In this document: in pieces, positions 32,000-44,647 of the stretch | Layout of the letters: every line of letters begins with the position of its first letter | How positions within the stretch are numbered: position 1 is the first letter of the stretch | Origin: Pseudocercospora fijiensis CIRAD86 | Lineage: Eukaryota; Ascomycota; Dothideomycetes; Mycosphaerellales; Mycosphaerellaceae | Direction of reading: 5' to 3' | DNA: 64,000 nt | Assembly (NCBI RefSeq): GCF_000340215.1 | Contig: NW_006921559.1 | Span: 1-64,000, forward strand | Translations under genes and position numbers: made by a program | The notes under the pieces: generated by a model | The model's input: only the letters and a program-made list of their open reading frames with translations | What the model was told of the DNA's origin: nothing | The model's database searches: none

Positions 32000-33690
32000 A
32001 AAGTCGCTAGTACGTAGGTTAAAGCGCGTATAATTAGAACCTAATAATAGGTACCGCAATACCGCCTACCTTCCCTTATTATCTCGTCCTTTAGTTAATA
32101 CTAGAATAACAGGTAATATATATACCGAGAGCCGTACTAGTATCTTATCCGCTAGATTATATCTACTAAACTCCGTATCGGAGAGAGTATACGCTTCTAT
32201 ATCCGCTACTATACTAGCGATTATATTCTAGTCGTAGGAAGGTTCGGTATCGGCGTCTAGTACTATTAGGGTATCGAGTAGCTCCTCGACTATATATCGA
32301 CTCGTATACTAGCTTCTCTAGCGATATATAATAAGGAATACTCGCAATATACCCTTCTACGTCGATATATCTAACCCCTACTATAGTTACTAAACAACGT
32401 CCTTAAATAGTTTAGAGAACTACCGTCTTATATAATATAGATAGACCGAAGTACGGCACTTAGCCCGTCTAGTCTAGGCCGTCGGCTAGTAGGTTACGGA
32501 TAGGTAAGGCGGGCGTATTACTAGAGCTATAGCGTTAAATAACGCTATAAACGTAATCTGCCCTTACTATAGTCGGTATTAGTCTACTAGGTTATCTTTA
32601 TCCTAGTACTCTAGTAACCTACCGAATACTATAGCGACCTTAGCTAATGCTAAATGCTGCCTCGCGGGCTCCTAATTAAAGCCGAACGTCTAGTACGACT
32701 AGTTACTATCGTCCTAGCTAAGTATATTTAACGCTACTCCGCCGTCCTTTAGCTATAAAGAGTCGATAGTTTTAGCCTAATTACGAAGGAGGGCGAGGCT
32801 TCGTACTAACTACTTAACCGGGTTATCTACTAACGTACTACCTACGTAGATCGGCCTTAGTACCGAATTATCTAAGTCGCGGAGCGCCCCGAATAGGCGA
32901 AAACGGTTAACGTAATAACGTAGTTCGTATAATATCTCGTCGATTATCCGTTACTATTCGGCCTTAACTTTAGTACGGTATCTAACTTGTACGTTATACG
33001 TCGGTAATGTAACGTAGTCTAGAATATAACCCTATATCGCTAGCTCTTCCTAGCTATTATCGAACGGCCCCTTTACTACCTATAGCGCGGCTAGGCGCCT
33101 TATATATACCGTATAGCTAGCTAGCGGTAATAGGACTCGGATAGTATTAGACTCTATATAGTATACGTTACTACTACTATTATCTCTTTTATTTTCTCTA
33201 TCTACCCGTATATATATATCCGCTAGGATAGAGTCTAGTCGAGCGAATTGCTATTATTCGATTACGTAGGTATCGTCTATAATTATAGATACGAAGACGA
33301 CCGGTATAAAGATCGGATCTTTATACTATACTATAAGGACGACAAGATCCCTCGGCTACGCGTATAGAGTAGCGGTATATAACGCCCTATAGACGCCTAA
33401 GTACGATCGGCGCTAGTATCGATACGTAGAAAATAGTAGGCGTTAATTATAGGAGTTATTCGCGTCGTAACGCATTACTCGTCGCTCGGATAGTGTTTCG
33501 CTTACTACCTACTAAAAAACTATATCGAGGAGCTCCGGTAAGAGTAATAGTAGTATCGTAGTTATAGTAAGTATAAAGAATGTCGCTATATAGCTAAGAC
33601 ATCGAGCGCGATATTAACTCCTTTTGTTTTAATATATATATCTCGAGTAATCGCTCTCGTATCCGTACGTATTCGGATCTAGTGCTATTA
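32000..33690 (-). pseudogene. Unrecognised large RIP-broken gene
   Basis: A single minus-strand reading of about 550 residues remains coherent with stops at TAG/TAA only. Recognisable stretches include LPLASYTVYIRRLAAL near 33.1 kb and VRYRTKVKAEQQRIIDEILY (stops read as Gln). Others are LRDLDNSVLRPIYVGSTLVD near 32.85 kb and VEELLDTLIVLDADTEPSYD near 32.25 kb. The composition is helical and mixed-charge, without signal peptide or membrane segments. Boundaries and introns were not resolved. It lies between the 48-bp satellite and a 96-bp repeat. I do not recognise the family. Confidence 0.45.
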
Positions 33691-34084
33691 ATTAGTAACT
33701 ATGTTTTTTTCTAGCTTTTATATAAACCGCTATCGCCTACGATATATTACTCGAATCTCGTCGATAACCCTCTAACTTTAATGCTATAATCTATTAGTAC
33801 TCTATATTAGGATAGCTTTATAGTTTAGTCGGTTAGTATCTACTAAGATGCTATATACTATATATAATTTCATATTACGATACCCTATATAAAGTAAAAT
33901 TTATAAATTGTCTATAACCTAGCTAGTCTATATATACGAGACGAGACGTAGCTATTAATCGCGTATAATATAGCGATAGCAAGATATATACGAAAACATA
34001 AATAGGTAGAGTAAGAGCTACAAAATCAATTACTAGGGCTAGTCTAGCGCAAATAGGGCGCTATTAGGGTTGTCTAGAAACTAT
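33691..34084. other. AT-rich intergenic stretch
   Basis: I see no gene. The region includes short residual CpA at 33990-34050. Confidence 0.4.
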
Positions 34085-34560
34085 TAAGCTATAAGTAGAC
34101 TATTTTACTAGTCGGGAAAATAGTATTTAACGTTATTACGATATATGTCGCTAGTAGGGCATCTTTAACGCTAGTTAAGACAACTATTATTTTATCCCCG
34201 AGGACGTACCGACGACTAAGCCCCGGCTAGTATCCTTACGCTGCCCGTATATTATCGCGCCGACCGGGAAACCCTAAGGCAATTATAGTACTACTTATAG
34301 AATCTATTAAGCTACGAGTAGACTATTCTACTAGCCGGGAAGTTAATTATCGATGCTCTTATATCGTAAGTAGGGCGTTTCGGTACTATCTATAGAAATT
34401 ATTAAGCTACGAGTAGACTATTTCGCTAGCCGGGAAATTAACTATCGAGGCTTTTATATCGTAAGTAGGGCGCTTTTAGTACTGTTTATAGAAATTATTA
34501 AGCTACGAGTAGACTATTTTACTAGCCGGGAAAATAGTTATTAACGTCCTACGATATATA
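34085..34560. repeat. ~96-bp repeat carrying palindrome B
   Basis: TTAAGCTACGAGTAGACTAT and close variants start at about 34084, 34307, 34402 and 34498 (spacing 223, 95 and 96). Each is followed by a palindrome B core (TTTTACTAGCCGGGAAAAT or variant) and by TATATCGTAAGTAGGGCG. Confidence 0.8.
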
Positions 34561-34879
34561 TCGTTAGTAGTACGTATTTAATACTACCTACTATATCTAA
34601 CGTTTAATTATATAAGGATATATCGATAGCGAAGACCTACTTAACGTTATTATATTGCCTATAGACTATTTCGCCGACTAGGAACCCTAAAGCACTATCT
34701 CCTACTAGGCGATTTAATATATAGGATAATAATTAGTACTAGATTAATTAGTACGCATTTTATACGTATTCTTCCGATACTCGAAATAGGTATATAGTAG
34801 TACGTCTATCCCCTCTATCGACTAACCTCGTTAATCTATATCTATCCTCGATACCGCTTAAGAGTATCTATACTAATCG
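34561..34879. other. Downstream region of SNF2-like gene A
   Basis: No clear coding sequence. Another palindrome B half-site is at about 34666-34690. It may include the 3' UTR of gene A. Confidence 0.35.
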
Positions 34880-36099
34880 TTAACTATAATACTATTACCT
34901 ATCGGCCTCGCCTATAGTCGCGGAGACCGTATCTAAGTACGCCTAGATTAATACTAATATAGCGTCGATCTTGCCCTCTATATCCGGTATCTTACGAAGC
35001 GGAGCCTATCGATCCTATAGCCTAGTAACTAGACCGCCGAGGAGATAGGTATTTAGCTATACGATTTTAGTCGACTTCCTAGTCTTAGCTTCGAATATAA
35101 GACTAATAGCCGTACCGGCGTTACTAAGTTTATACGAGCGGAGTATACCGAGGGCGTCGTTAATCTTTAGGTATAGGGTAGCGCGCTTATCCTCTATTAA
35201 TAGCCGGCTAGCGGTAGTAGAGGAAGCCGATAGCTAGGCGTACGATTATAGGCGCTTTAGTATATATCGGGCATACTTCGCGCTATAACGCTCGCCCGAT
35301 AAATTGCGGCTAAGGCTAAACTTACGCTTACGAGGCCGAGTTAGAGACTAGATATCCGTCTAAGGGCTAGTAATACCGCCTAGAGGCAAGTCTAGATCTT
35401 ATAGATAGTCGGGGGCGGAAGATAGTCTAGAACTCGAGCGCCGGTTTATAGCTAACTCGTCGTCGTTATCGACGTCCTCGGTACTAGTAGGAGCGGATAA
35501 TAGTCGCTTCTATTAAGCTTACTTCTATCGAGCTCTATCGATATAGCGTATAATAGCTTCGTTATTATTACCGTTATCGTTACTATCGTCGCTATCCTTA
35601 GTAATAATAGTAGTAGATAGCGGAAACTTTAGGCCTTTAATATAGAGTCTCCCCTTACCCTTAGATCGAGCCTTAAGTAGGGGCTAAGTAGGTATCTTAC
35701 TATCCGATAGATAGGAAGTATTAGCCTTACTATTAGGTCGATTAATATCCGTATTAGCCGGACTAGTCGGGTCGTTAGCGTAATCGGATTAGCTATCGTC
35801 GAAGCTATAGTTAGATTCGCTATCGTCGATTATCGTTACCGGCTATTAGATTTCTCCGAGTAGGATAGTATCGTCTTACTCGGGGTCGTATATAAGGTCG
35901 CCGAACTAATTATTAGGGCTAATAACCGGGATAGAATTAGGATCGTTAGGATCGGCTATCTTAGGCTCGATAGGGGCTAGGAATATAAGATATTCGAATT
36001 TAGTCTAGCCGTTTAATAGGATCTTAAGCTTAGCTACTACCTACCTAAATAGCGTAGAGTAGCGCTAGTAGTTTCGCGCTATAATGTCTTCGAGGTATA

Positions 36100-36190
36100 C
36101 TATAAGGGGAATTAGCAATTATATAAATACCGAAATGCTAACTATTTTACTAGGTAGCAAAGTAGTCGGCGATATAACGACGATACTTAC
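36100..36190 (-). other. Predicted palindromic intron 4 of gene A, 91 bp
   Basis: Donor GTAAGTAT (first base 36190) and acceptor TTGCTAATTCCCCTTATAG (last base 36100). One palindrome B copy (AACTATTTTACTAGGTAGC..) lies at about 36139-36166. Gene B has an intron of exactly the same length at the same place. Confidence 0.72.
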
Positions 36191-37302
36191 TATACTAATA
36201 TAGGATAATATCTAGATTATAGTCGCTAGTATCGATAGCCTAGCGAGATATATCGTAAAGGTATCGATATATTATCTTAAGGGAGATAAACTCGACCTAA
36301 TCTATATAGTATATATATAACTAGGCGCGAAAGTTAAGAGGCGCAATCTCGGGCTTAGCTTTAATATCGGGGTCGTCGCGATTATCTAGATCTCGCGTAG
36401 GATAGTCGGGAGCGGAAGTCGGGACGGCTATTATAGTATCGAGGGTATAAGCCGTCTACTTAGCCTTAAGTTTACCGTAAGATAGATACTAGATTACCTT
36501 AATAGGGAGGACGTATTTTATTACCGACGTACGATACTCTTTTTATATAGAGTCGCGGCGACTAGATCGAATGCCGTATATAGTTCGTATATAGATATCC
36601 GCTATACCCTACTTTACGCGATAAGCCGCCTCTATAGTAAATATATCTTCGTCTTACTAGATAGTAGGGTCGGCTACAATTATAGTAGTTAATAGACGAT
36701 ATACTTCCTCTTAAACTACGTCTAGGTCGGGGATAACGGTTACTATAAGCTAGTTAAAGAATCGAGTATAGTAATCGTACTATAGTATATAGTCGATTGT
36801 ATTGTCTAAGCTAAGGTCGTATATAATAACTAGATAAGTCTACCTAACGCGAGAGGAGCGACCTATCTACTAAGCCTTCTAGGTAAAGCCGACGATATCT
36901 AAGACGAGCTAGACGTATCCGCTATACTATAGATTAGCCGCCTCGGATCTAGTACGAGACGAGAGGATAATAACCTTAACCTTAGGATTATAGTTATAGT
37001 TATCCTCGGTAGAGCTACGCTCGGCTTAGGTTATCCCGGCGTAAATAGAGATATAATCGATTATATATAGATCGAGAAGGAGCTCAATAGCCTTATAATT
37101 TAGCGGCTCGTTAACCTAAAAGATTATCTTCTCGTCGGCGAGGATAACGTATCGGTAGAGGAGCTATAGCGAAGCATATAGCTTAGATAACTCTTAAATT
37201 AGATACTTAAGGCGATCTAGGCGCGCCCTAATACTAGGGTTATTAACATTTCCCTTAGTATAGGTCTAGAAGAAGTCCTAGGTAGATACGGAGTTCTAAG
37301 AC

Positions 37303-37430
37303 CTAAACGGTAGTTAGTAAGAGTATAGTTAAAGTAGAGTAATCGCCGACTATTTCGCCGGCCGGTAAAACCGTCGATATTATATAATAGTTTTACCGGC
37401 CGGCGAAACGGTTAGAGACGGTAGACTTAT
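37303..37430 (-). other. Predicted palindromic intron 3 of gene A, donor mutated
   Basis: Acceptor TTACTAACTACCGTTTAG (last base 37303). The donor reads ATAAGT in CTATAAGTCTA (37430), which a single TpG-to-TpA change would derive from GTAAGT. Two palindrome B copies (GCCGGCCGG cores) at about 37349-37372 and 37388-37412 face each other. It separates the SNF2 N- and C-lobes. Confidence 0.65.
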
Positions 37431-39087
37431 AGTAAGTTAATATATAGCGTAAAAGAGTCGATATTATACTCGAGGAGCTAGCTAAATATACCCGAGGAGG
37501 CGCTAAGTACTAATAATCGGCAAAATACGGTAGAGTAGGAGCGCTTCTAGCTAGGAGTAGTCGGGTTATTATAGACGCGGTTAAGGCGGTCGTTACTTAC
37601 GATTATAGCGAATCTAGCGACTACGGCGCGATATATAGCCTCTAACGTTAAAGTAGGCGAGGTCTTTATATAGATAATCTACTATAGTAGGATTTTAGAG
37701 CCGAGTATTACGGTATCGCCCTAGATAAGTAGTTAGGTACCTTTAACGCGGCGAAGTATATAGATACTTATCGGTAGGGAAACGAGGGCAGAGTAGCGCC
37801 TATCTATATCCTTCTTATCGCTCGGACGTAAGAGAGTCCGCTAGGCGACGGGATCGATTATCTAGAAGTAGCGTTCCTATTCGCTAATACTATACTACTT
37901 CTTACTATTGCTATTTAGGGTAGGTTAGGACACTTAGTTAGTAGGTACGCGAGTCTAGTTTATACCGTACTTCTTACGGAACTCCTCGTATAGCCGCTCG
38001 TAGACGTCCGAGCTACCGAGGCTATCGATAAGTTCTTCGCGTCGAGTATCTAGCTACTTCTTATAAATACGCCGAAAGAGATAGCGTATAAGGCTAGCAA
38101 AGTCGGCTATATTGTTACGGAATAGCGTAGCTATCGCGAATACTAAGACCGTATACTCGTTATCGAGTAGTATCTATACAGAGTTACTCTATAGAGAAAA
38201 CTTATTCTTAAAGTAATAGCCTTTATCGCTAATAACGATAGATAGCCGGGCGGCGCGCGTACCCTATAGAAGAGATATATTATTAGACATATACTCTAGT
38301 AGGAACGCCTCGTCCTTCTCCTCTTCCTTAGTAGCGTCGTATATACGCTCGGTAGTATTATCGAGTATAGTAAAGTCGTCGAGAGACTCTTCGGATTCCT
38401 CGATATCGCGGAGTTACTCGAGTTTCTAGCCGTATCGCGTCTTATATATAACGCCTAGTTATATAGTCTTCTAGACCTACGAATCCTTAGTAGTAATAAG
38501 GATAGTACGAGTAGTTTATAGGCTTTCGACTAGTAACCTATTAACGAAAGTAATAAGACCTTCTAGCTTAGCGGTAGTACCTTTAACGTAGTAGGTAGGA
38601 TTCTTAGGATCGGGCTTAACGTTAATATATATAGCGACGTTAATATAGCGCGCGTAGCCCTCTTTAGGCCTAAAGTATTAGGCGCAATTATTACGCTAGG
38701 TATTAACGGCCGTATTAGGGCTAATCTCGTATATAGGTATATAATCCGGTAGGGCCGGATTGTGCTCGTTAAAGAAGGCCTAGACTACTAAGAATACGAG
38801 GTTATATATATCGGCGTCGGTATACTTTAGTAGAGTACGCTACTTACTACCGGCCTTTACTATTTAGATATCGATACCGATATACTAGCCCGGCTTAGAC
38901 TCTATAGGCAATCCTAGATAGGCCTAGACGTAGGCATCGATAAGCTCCTACTTATCCGGCGTAAGTAGGCGAGTATCGACGTCTATCGAGGCCTAGTCGG
39001 TAGCGTTAACTATAGGTATAGGAATTTGTATATCGGTAATAGAGCGAGGCGCGATATTACTCTCGATATACGCGCGGTAGAGTGCGG

Positions 39088-39224
39088 CTATAATAAACGT
39101 TAGTAGAGGAGAAATAAGTAGTAGGTAGACTATTTTACCGTCTAAATAAAAAGAAAAAGGCGTATAAGCGACGACTAGATTACTAGCCGGTAAAACGGTC
39201 TATACGTAGAAAGAGAAAACGTAC
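39088..39224 (-). other. Predicted palindromic intron 2 of gene A
   Basis: Exon-GAG is followed by donor GTACGT (first base 39224). The branch site TACTAAC and acceptor TTTATTATAG (last base 39088) follow. Palindrome B copies at about 39123-39138 and 39172-39200 lie inside. The position matches the intron 46275-46399 of gene B, with the downstream exons starting AALYRAYIES and AILDYAYIER. Confidence 0.75.
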
Positions 39225-40569
39225 CTCGGTAGTTACGACGCTATTCTTCGATATATTCGGACTAATAGACGACGGCGTAGAGGACTATAATAGTCTTACT
39301 AGTACCTACGTTATTAGCGAGGATAGCGCCTTATATAGGCGACTTCTATATTTAGAGAATCTACGCGATTGCCTAAGGCTACTATAGCTTTAAGGCGAGA
39401 TCGCGAAATATAATACGGAATCTATACTTACTAATAGGGTTAATCTCGCCGTCTAGGAGCGCGGTAACTATAATACCCGTCGCGGCGTACGCGTCTATAA
39501 ATATAGGAGGGACGGCTAATACGCTATTTATATAACGTAATATATTACTAAATATAGTATTCGTATCTGTAGGGGACTATAGAAGTTCGCGGTAGTCTAG
39601 GGAGTCGGCGGTATAGTACTCGGCCTCTCGGTTAATACGGTCCTATATAGCCGATAGTAGATTATTATTTATATCTTAGGGTAGAGGGATACCTATAGTA
39701 CGGTAGACCTTCTCCGTATATTAGCGGTAACCTTTATAGAGAAACTGCTTATTAGCCGGATCGATAGTAGTATAGTCGTTAAAGAAGATTAGATTACGGC
39801 GCTCGGCGAGGCATTTAATATATTCGTCGCGTATAGTCTAATCCTACGTATCTAGATCGCGGGTATTAAGGTTAGTAGTCTTACCCGCGAATAGGTTATA
39901 GCGTATACCCGAGAGGTATTAGATAGTATTATTATACTCTTAGGCCGAACGGAGAATAGTACGTTTTATATTAGTAAAGAATTCGCTTTCGACGTCGGCT
40001 AGAGCCTAGCGAGCTTCGTTATCGGCTAGTTTTTAGTCTTAGGCCTACTCTACGGTATTAAATATCGTAGTGCCGGGGACTCCGTATACGATAGGCTCCG
40101 CGTTAGCCCTACCGTAGAAATCCTTCTTAAATGCGTACGCTATACCCCCTACTTCCTTATTCTTACGAACCTTAGTATACTAGTATTAGACTAGTAATAT
40201 AAGGCGAAAGAGGATATTTCCGTTAACCTCCTAGCCTTAAATACTCTTAGCTACCTTTCGGTATTCGGAGGGAATCTCCGGAGGTACTTCGAGTACGTAC
40301 GCGTAGTCTTCGTATATCTTAGCGACTGTTCGTACTAGGTAGGCTATATATAAGAAATAGACGGCGAGGCGCAGTTTCGGCTTCGAATATAGGAAGCGGA
40401 TATCGTTAGGTATGTCCTCTACCGTAAGATCGTCGATAGTAAAAGTATTATTAGATATAGCGAAGATATACTTAAGAATAGTCTTCGTCGGGACTAAATT
40501 ATTCGAGTTACCCGGTAGCTAGTCCTCCTTAGGCAGGTTGTCGTTACTATCGCGTAAACTAAATAGGTT

Positions 40570-40733
40570 CTATATAATAATATTAGCGTTAACTAGAAGG
40601 GATATATAACTATAAGGACTAAACCGCTAACTATTTCGCCGGCCGGCAAAGTCTAACTTCGGTATAGCGGGTTTACTAGCTAGTAAAACAGTTAGTATAT
40701 TAGTCTAGGTATATAGCGTAGGACGGAACTTAC
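40570..40733 (-). other. Predicted palindromic intron 1 of gene A
   Basis: Donor GTAAGT (first base 40733, minus strand) and acceptor GCTAATATTATTATATAG (last base 40570). Two palindrome B copies sit inside at about 40627-40652 and 40669-40695. Confidence 0.7.
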
Positions 40734-41329
40734 CTAATATCTACCGTTATTCTAATACTACCGACCTACCGACTACGATATAGCCTAAAGGAACCCTTTA
40801 TATAGATCCTAATAAGGGAAGTTTAGGAATAAGAGAATATATCTATTCTTCTTTAGACCGGACCCTAGGAAGCCGAGAAGGTATATACCGCAATTAGCCT
40901 AGACGGGAACTCGCGTACCGTTTACTAGGAACATTCTAAGCGCCTCTCTTCTAGCTTTACGTATAGCCTCGTATAGTGCCTACTTCTTATCCGTAGTTAG
41001 GCTAAACTATAGCGGTACGGTTACTGCCTTAGGTACCTTAGGAGCCTTAGGCTTAGGCTTAGGCTAGGCGGGTATATCCGGCGTAGGAGGAGTAGCTAGT
41101 ATATTCTAGGTAGCCTTAGTGCTCTTACCCTTAGTTCTCGTAGAGAGAGTTAGCGACGACTCGGTAGCGTTCGCGTTAGTAGTAACTGTCTTCTTACGCT
41201 TCTTTAGTATCGCTAGGCTAGTTAGTACGAACTTCTCGTTCGGATTTATAATCGCCGTCGGTATATAACGTACTAGCCGTTATTTACCGTTCGGACTAGC
41301 TAGAAGAGTAGCTCGTAGGTATAGATCGG

Positions 41330-42150
41330 TTTACCGGGCGGAGAAAATAGGAGTATAGACTAGTTTACTAGATAGAGAAACGAGATAGAGGTAGGCAGAC
41401 GGGGAAGGCGGTAGTAGTAGGAGTAGATTATAAAGTAGAAGAAGTTAGGGCGATAGTAGAAAGGTATATACTAGTATTAGTGCTCGGACCTCTAACCGTT
41501 TATACGGCGGGCTACGTAGATAGCGCAAATATATAAGGCGGTTTACTTTACTAACGCGCGTATAAAAGAGACGTCCTAAGCGATATAGCTAATTTATATA
41601 GTAAAGTTAGGACCGCCTTTCGTTCGGTACGTTAGTTAAGGCCGATAGGTAAAGTCCGCTAAAACGCGCTAGTATAAGGTTTAGAACCTAATCTAAGAGA
41701 AAGGAATAATGTAAAGCCGAAGCGACGCCGTTACCTTACCGAGATCCTATACTAGACGGACCGCTTACGTCGCCTATACAATTTTATATAGTATATCGAA
41801 GTCGTATATCTCTATCTACGATATAGGCGAGGTTACGCGCGAAGTAGGGCCGTAGAAGGTAGCCGAACGACGATAAAGTAGTATATAATAGTAACGTAAT
41901 ATATATATAGACTTTACGTACGTAGTAGGTACGAGGCGTAGAAGGAAGTAAAGTAAAGTCTAACTAGAGTAGGCGCGGCAAGACGAAATATAACTAAGGT
42001 AATACTAACGACTTTACTAGCCGGAAAAGTAGTTAACCGTCGCCGCGAGAGTATATCTAGTTAAGACGGGTTAGTAACCGATAGAGTGCTTATTAGAGAC
42101 GCCGCCGTATAAACCCTTTTAACTATTTTTTCCCTAGCTAGCAAAATAGT
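41330..42150 (-). promoter_or_regulatory. Promoter-like cassette upstream of gene A
   Basis: A ~170-bp block (about 41530-41700) has related copies upstream of three further minus-strand genes at 47.45, 49.33 and 50.48 kb. Shared elements are CGGTTTAC, TATAAAAGAG (TATA-like), a GTCCTAAGCGA box, AGCTAATTTATATAG and AAGGCCGATAGGTAAAGTC. Palindrome B copies flank the block at about 41331-41386 and 42008-42150. Spacing to the gene A start is about 280 bp. The minus direction is inferred from the position of the genes. Confidence 0.55.
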
Positions 42151-42829
42151 TAGCGACTAATAAGAGAGGGTATCGTAGTAGAGATAGACCGATAGTATAC
42201 TAAACCTAGGGGAGATAATAGCGGAATATAAGACCTAGCTTAGACGTATATCTATAGACGTATCTTCTATTATACCCGCCCGTATAATCCTATAGACGGC
42301 GTATCTTATAGATAAGATATAATAACTAGGTAGCGGGAAATGTATAAAATCGGTAAAGGCGGGAAGATAGGTAGATAAAATGCCCGAGCGGTAGGGAAAG
42401 ACTCTCTATCGTTACTATAGATACTCGGCGATTGTATTACGCGTATATAAAGTATAACGAAGGTATAGGCGGGTTAGATAATAGCGGTAGGGCCTCGCGG
42501 ATAATAGTAGTTCGGAATCGGTTATATAGACTCTAGATCTACGCGTAACGGCTACTATAATTCGGTTGTATTAATAGCATATATTACAAGTGCCGACTAG
42601 GTAGACTATATATAAGTAGGAGGAAAAACTATAGAAAAGGCTAGAGATACGATAGGAAATTGCTCTACTTAATCGGCTAGTATTTAGTATATAGACTAGA
42701 CTATCTATACGCGCGCCTAGTCGGTAACCTATAGGACCTAACGCCTAGGATACGCGTACTTACTAGTCGTCCCGTAGAGGCCTACTTAAGGAGATCTATA
42801 TTACTATCTACTCTCTATATATAGGGCCC
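42151..42829. other. Region without a resolved gene
   Basis: Neither strand gives a convincing protein. It may be the 3' part of gene B or an intergenic spacer. Confidence 0.3.
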
Positions 42830-43324
42830 GTACGAGTATACCTATACCTTACTTAGCATCCTTAGCGTCGCTACTCTCGACTAGTACTATAGACGAGGCG
42901 CCGGCCGCTAGCTTAACGCGCTTAGTATAAGCTAATATATCGTCGGCTAGGCGAGGATATAAAGCGACTAGTAGAGTAAGAGATCGCTTAGTTAAGTAAC
43001 GAGCGCGTAGGGTTAGCTCGTCTATAGCGCTAGTATCTCCGATAGAGTCGCTAGAGTTAGGGCGAATAGAAGAGCCGGCCTAACTACCTAGTAAGTATAG
43101 CTATATACCTATACGGTTAGGTTCGTAGTTAGATAGCGTTCTAAGGGAGGGAGTAGCAACTCTATAGTTACTATTATTATTATAATTATCGAAGGGACCG
43201 GTAAAACTCCGAAATCTTCGGACGAGGGGCGCGAGAGTAGGAGTATAGTAGCCGATGTTTTATACGGCCTAGGCAAAATCGGCGTTATAGTTAGGAGTAC
43301 GCTACTAAACGTACTTAAAATATA

Positions 43325-43415
43325 CTATAAAGGGTATTAGCAATTCGACTAGTAACGGAGGTAATAACTACTATACTAGACGGCGAAATAGATAATAACG
43401 TATAGTACGACTTAC
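43325..43415 (-). other. Predicted palindromic intron 3 of gene B, 91 bp
   Basis: Donor GTAAGTCG (first base 43415) and acceptor TTGCTAATACCCTTTATAG (last base 43325). It has the same length and same acceptor design as gene A intron 4, with a diverged palindrome B copy at about 43368-43394. Confidence 0.72.
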
Positions 43416-44515
43416 TATACTAATTAGGAATAATAGTAGAGTCGTATTAACCTATAGCAAGGGCCTCGGTAGCGAAATAGTAAAGGTACTATATAAGTCG
43501 AATCGGACGGGTATCCTCGGTAACGTCGTCGCGGTATAGATATTATACCGTAGCGTACCTAAGATACTCGTAGTCGTATCCTCCTATACGGTCTAGGTTA
43601 CGCTTATCGGCCTAAAAGAAGTTATCTAGCGTAGGCTACTAGCAGTCGACGATAGTAGCGACTTCTCCCGCTATCGTACTACTAAGTAATAGGCGAAAGA
43701 TAGCTTCGACCGAAACGAGATTCTTATAGGTTAGATCGGAGATATAGCCCTACGTAGCATCTAATATCTAGTAGCGAATACTATAGGACTTGCGTATATA
43801 GGCGTCGGCTATACGCTATCTAATATTAGTATTAGCGTATTTACGGAATTAGGTTATAAGGGGCGTACCGGTAGTACTACGGGCTCGTACAATCTCGTCT
43901 AACTAGATACGGTAGATCTCTTTATCTATAAGCTAGTCGGGCGGTAAGACTACTATAGTAAGCCGCTCCTAAATATCGAGATAGAAGGTCTACTAGTAGC
44001 GCGAGTCGATAGTGTCGATAAGGCTTAATTCGAATACTATAATAGCGTAAGTCTATCCTATACGAGTATAACGATTAACGATCGAGTTCTTCTTACTAAA
44101 GTCGACGATATCTACGATATACTATATATATATACCGTAATATAGATTAATAGACTCCGTATTAGTACGCGAGGATAGGATAATAGCCTAGGTTCGGGGA
44201 TTATTATTAAAGGCATCCTCGGCGGTAGCGCGCTCGGCGTATATTATACTAGTATAGATAGTAGAGTATCGGATCTAATATAACTCTAATACGAGGTCGA
44301 GGAGTTAGTAATTAAGTAGCTCTTCGACCTAGAATACTACCTTAGACGAAAGCTAAATAATATATATATAGACGAGCTATAGTATCGCTAGATACTTTAG
44401 AGATAGGTAGACTAGATAGACGAGTCGATCTACGTAATAGCTTAGAGTAGGAAGGGGCGTAGAGCTCTTTATATAAAACTAGAAGAAGTCCTATATTATT
44501 ATCTAATATAAGGCG

Positions 44516-44647
44516 CTAGAGTTATATTAGCGAGAAAGTAGCGGCGGACGGTTAGACTATAGACTACTTTACCGGCTAGCGAAATAGTCGTATACGTCTA
44601 CTAGTTTTCGCTAGCCGGCAAAATAGTCTATAGCGTAATAGACTTAT
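44516..44647 (-). other. Predicted palindromic intron 2 of gene B, donor mutated
   Basis: Acceptor CGCTAATATAACTCTAG (last base 44516). The donor reads ATAAGT in CTATAAGTCTA (44647), the same RIP-type loss as in gene A intron 3. Palindrome B copies are at about 44562-44588 and 44602-44629. Confidence 0.65.

Larger units (their letters stand above)
34880..41249 (-). pseudogene. SNF2-family helicase-like gene A, five exons
   Basis: Exon 1 (40734-41249) starts at ATAAATCCG, probably a lost ATG, with a basic KKRKKTVTT patch and a Pro/Lys-rich linker. Exon 2 (39225-40569) is unassigned. Exon 3 (37431-39087) holds the SNF2 N-lobe: LxTTRTILITTK, then SIVISDKGYYFKNKFSLx (DEGH-box position, reading SDKGYY), then NNIADFASLIRYLFRRI. 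Exon 4 (36191-37302) holds the C-lobe: NYKAIELLLDLYIIDYISIY, NPKVKVIILSSRTRSEAANL and IGRSSRVRxTYLVIIYDLSL. Exon 5 has an acidic Asp/Ser region and a basic KGKGRLYIKG stretch. SNF2 proteins translocate on DNA to remodel chromatin. Key acidic and His residues are mutated and stops are frequent. Confidence 0.65.

Noticed and set aside
32000..33690. Possible Starship captain (tyrosine recombinase) or telomere-linked RecQ helicase
   Set aside because: I looked for the R..H..R..Y pattern and for RecQ motifs and found none.
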